A stretch of 64,000 nucleotides of DNA from Pelobates cultripes (taxonomy: Eukaryota > Chordata > Amphibia > Anura > Pelobatidae): contig OW240917.1 of the NCBI GenBank assembly GCA_933207985.1, positions 239,250,693 through 239,314,692 of the forward strand, read 5' to 3'. Position 1 is the first letter of the stretch, and every line of letters begins with the position of its first letter. Positions 62,786 through 64,000 of this stretch are shown piece after piece. The notes below the pieces were generated by a model. It saw only the letters and a program-made list of their open reading frames with translations, did not search any database and was not told where the DNA came from. A program made the position numbers and the translations under genes.

Positions 62786-63909
62786 GACTCTTTTTCCCCC
62801 AGGTGGGGCTACTTCTTATCTAAGCTTATTGATTATTATATCTCTTGTTAAACAATTAACTATTTATTATCCATGGTTTGTCACAGTCTAATAAAAATAT
62901 ATTATGGTTATTAATAATATTAATTTAGGGTCCTCCTCATTACGGATTTTTCCTATCAAGCATTGACTGTTCATTTACACCCGTTGTTCGCGTGCAGTTT
63001 TATATGGACAATAAAGATACATTTGAATGTGATGACGCAAATACGCACGCACACAGCCGCCGAAACCCGGAAGTGGGGGAGTACTACAGGTCACGGCAAG
63101 ATTTTGCCGCCAAAGTTAGGATATATAAATGATTTTATTTTTCCAACAGATTGCAGGGGCCTTCGAAGGGACGTGGATGTCCCGAGCGCGCAGCCCATGT
63201 ACTGTGACGACACTTTCATTGCGGACAACTCCGATTTGATACACAGCAGCAACAACTTTGAGGGAGACATATGAGGACCACATCTGACACCTTTATTGAG
63301 TCCTTTTTTCAGCGCACAGCAGGAATTCAGCAGTTTAAAATCCTTCAATAGACACTTCACAGAGTCTTCATTTTTTCCAGTTGCTACTAAGGCTACAATC
63401 CATCTGGATATTCAACTTGGTGAGATCCACCTATTTACTATATAAAGTGCACTATTCTCTGGACTATTGTACATCAGGACATTTACTATCTGTACACTTT
63501 TTATTTTTATTTTTTTCTCTTTTATGTTTTTTCAATTTTTCATTATTTTTCATATTTCTTTCATTTTTCATTTTTTTCATTTTTTCTTTTTTCTTTTTTC
63601 TATGTACATAGAACACCACAGATTCAACTATTATCCATATGGATAGGTTTTCCTTAGATTTGCAAACAGGAATCCTCACAACTGTGTTTATATATCAATT
63701 ATTTATCTATATAACACCTATGGAGGTTATTTTTGTAAATAGCGATTGACTATATGATGTAATATATTCATTTGATTAAATTATAATCTCACATATTAAG
63801 TTATATACCTAGACATCTAGGAATTGAAAATAATAAATTCAATTACAGTACTTTTTTATCTACGGTTGATTATTTTACAACATTGAGTGCGGTATTCATA
63901 TATATTTTT

Positions 63910-63914
<5 letters not shown>
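62786..63914. repeat. Right arm of the 2.8-kb inverted repeat
   Basis: Mirror copy of 61081-62210. It contains GACGCAAATACGCACGCACA, CGCCGAAACCCGGAAGTGGG and a TATATAAATGATTTTATTTT stretch. The arm ends at the start of a (TA)n tract. Confidence 0.97.
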
Positions 63915-63953
<39 letters not shown>

Positions 63954-63955
63954 AA
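63915..63955. repeat. (TA)n(TG)n microsatellite
   Basis: TA units followed by GTGTGTGTG, directly outside the right arm of the inverted repeat. Confidence 0.95.
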
Positions 63956-64000
63956 ATATGGACATATATTATATCTATATAATATATGTCTATATATCAT

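Noticed and set aside
61722..63274. Identical 103-codon frames in opposite orientation
   Set aside because: The identity is explained by the inverted repeat. The frame has no recognisable domain, and no independent coding evidence exists.

Overview
This window is vertebrate nuclear DNA, most probably from a frog (anuran amphibian). It holds split genes with GT-AG introns, a CpG-rich promoter, and very dense DNA-transposon, LTR, LINE and satellite content of amphibian style. No species name can be supported from the sequence alone. No rRNA, tRNA, CRISPR or bacterial-type feature was seen.

Two conserved protein genes lie tail to tail, in the same neighbour relation as human NMT1-PLCD3. NMT1 (glycylpeptide N-tetradecanoyltransferase 1) is complete on the + strand: 12 coding exons from 8335 to 23550, predicting 483 residues, behind a GC-rich promoter with two ACTACAnnnCCC motifs, a CCAAT box and a YY1-type AAGATGGCGG at the start codon. 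PLCD3 (phosphoinositide phospholipase C delta-3) is on the - strand. Thirteen coding exons, from 59680 down to 28232, carry the second half of the PH domain, the EF hands, the catalytic X and Y boxes and the C2 domain. Its first exon or exons lie beyond the right edge. NMT1 myristoylates N-terminal glycines; PLCD3 hydrolyses PIP2. They are neighbours, not a pathway.

Left flank (1-8100): the 3' end of an endogenous retrovirus (Env transmembrane fragment plus LTR) lies inside a TTAA-flanked MITE. Next is a decayed Ty3/gypsy-like element whose integrase precedes its reverse transcriptase (Gmr1-like order). After that comes a 1.7-kb G-rich minisatellite directly upstream of the NMT1 promoter.

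NMT1 introns hold many TTAA-ended MITEs, a nearly perfect 270-bp palindrome, and a Tc1/mariner transposon in intron 11 with an intact 337-residue transposase and two terminal repeats per end. PLCD3 introns hold minisatellites (45-bp unit; 161-bp higher-order unit), an L2-type LINE end, a 1.4-kb hAT element with 8-bp target duplications, a 665-bp solo LTR with 5-bp duplications, a 1.9-kb poly(A) retroelement with 14-bp duplications, and several palindromic hAT MITEs.

The right edge (61081-63914) is a very long inverted repeat, with 1.13-kb arms at about 99% identity around a 575-bp spacer.

Most other open frames, including long ones over the minisatellites, are not genes. All exon borders were read by eye from protein homology and GT/AG sites. 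One PLCD3 exon (58226-58357) has no normal AG acceptor where one is needed.
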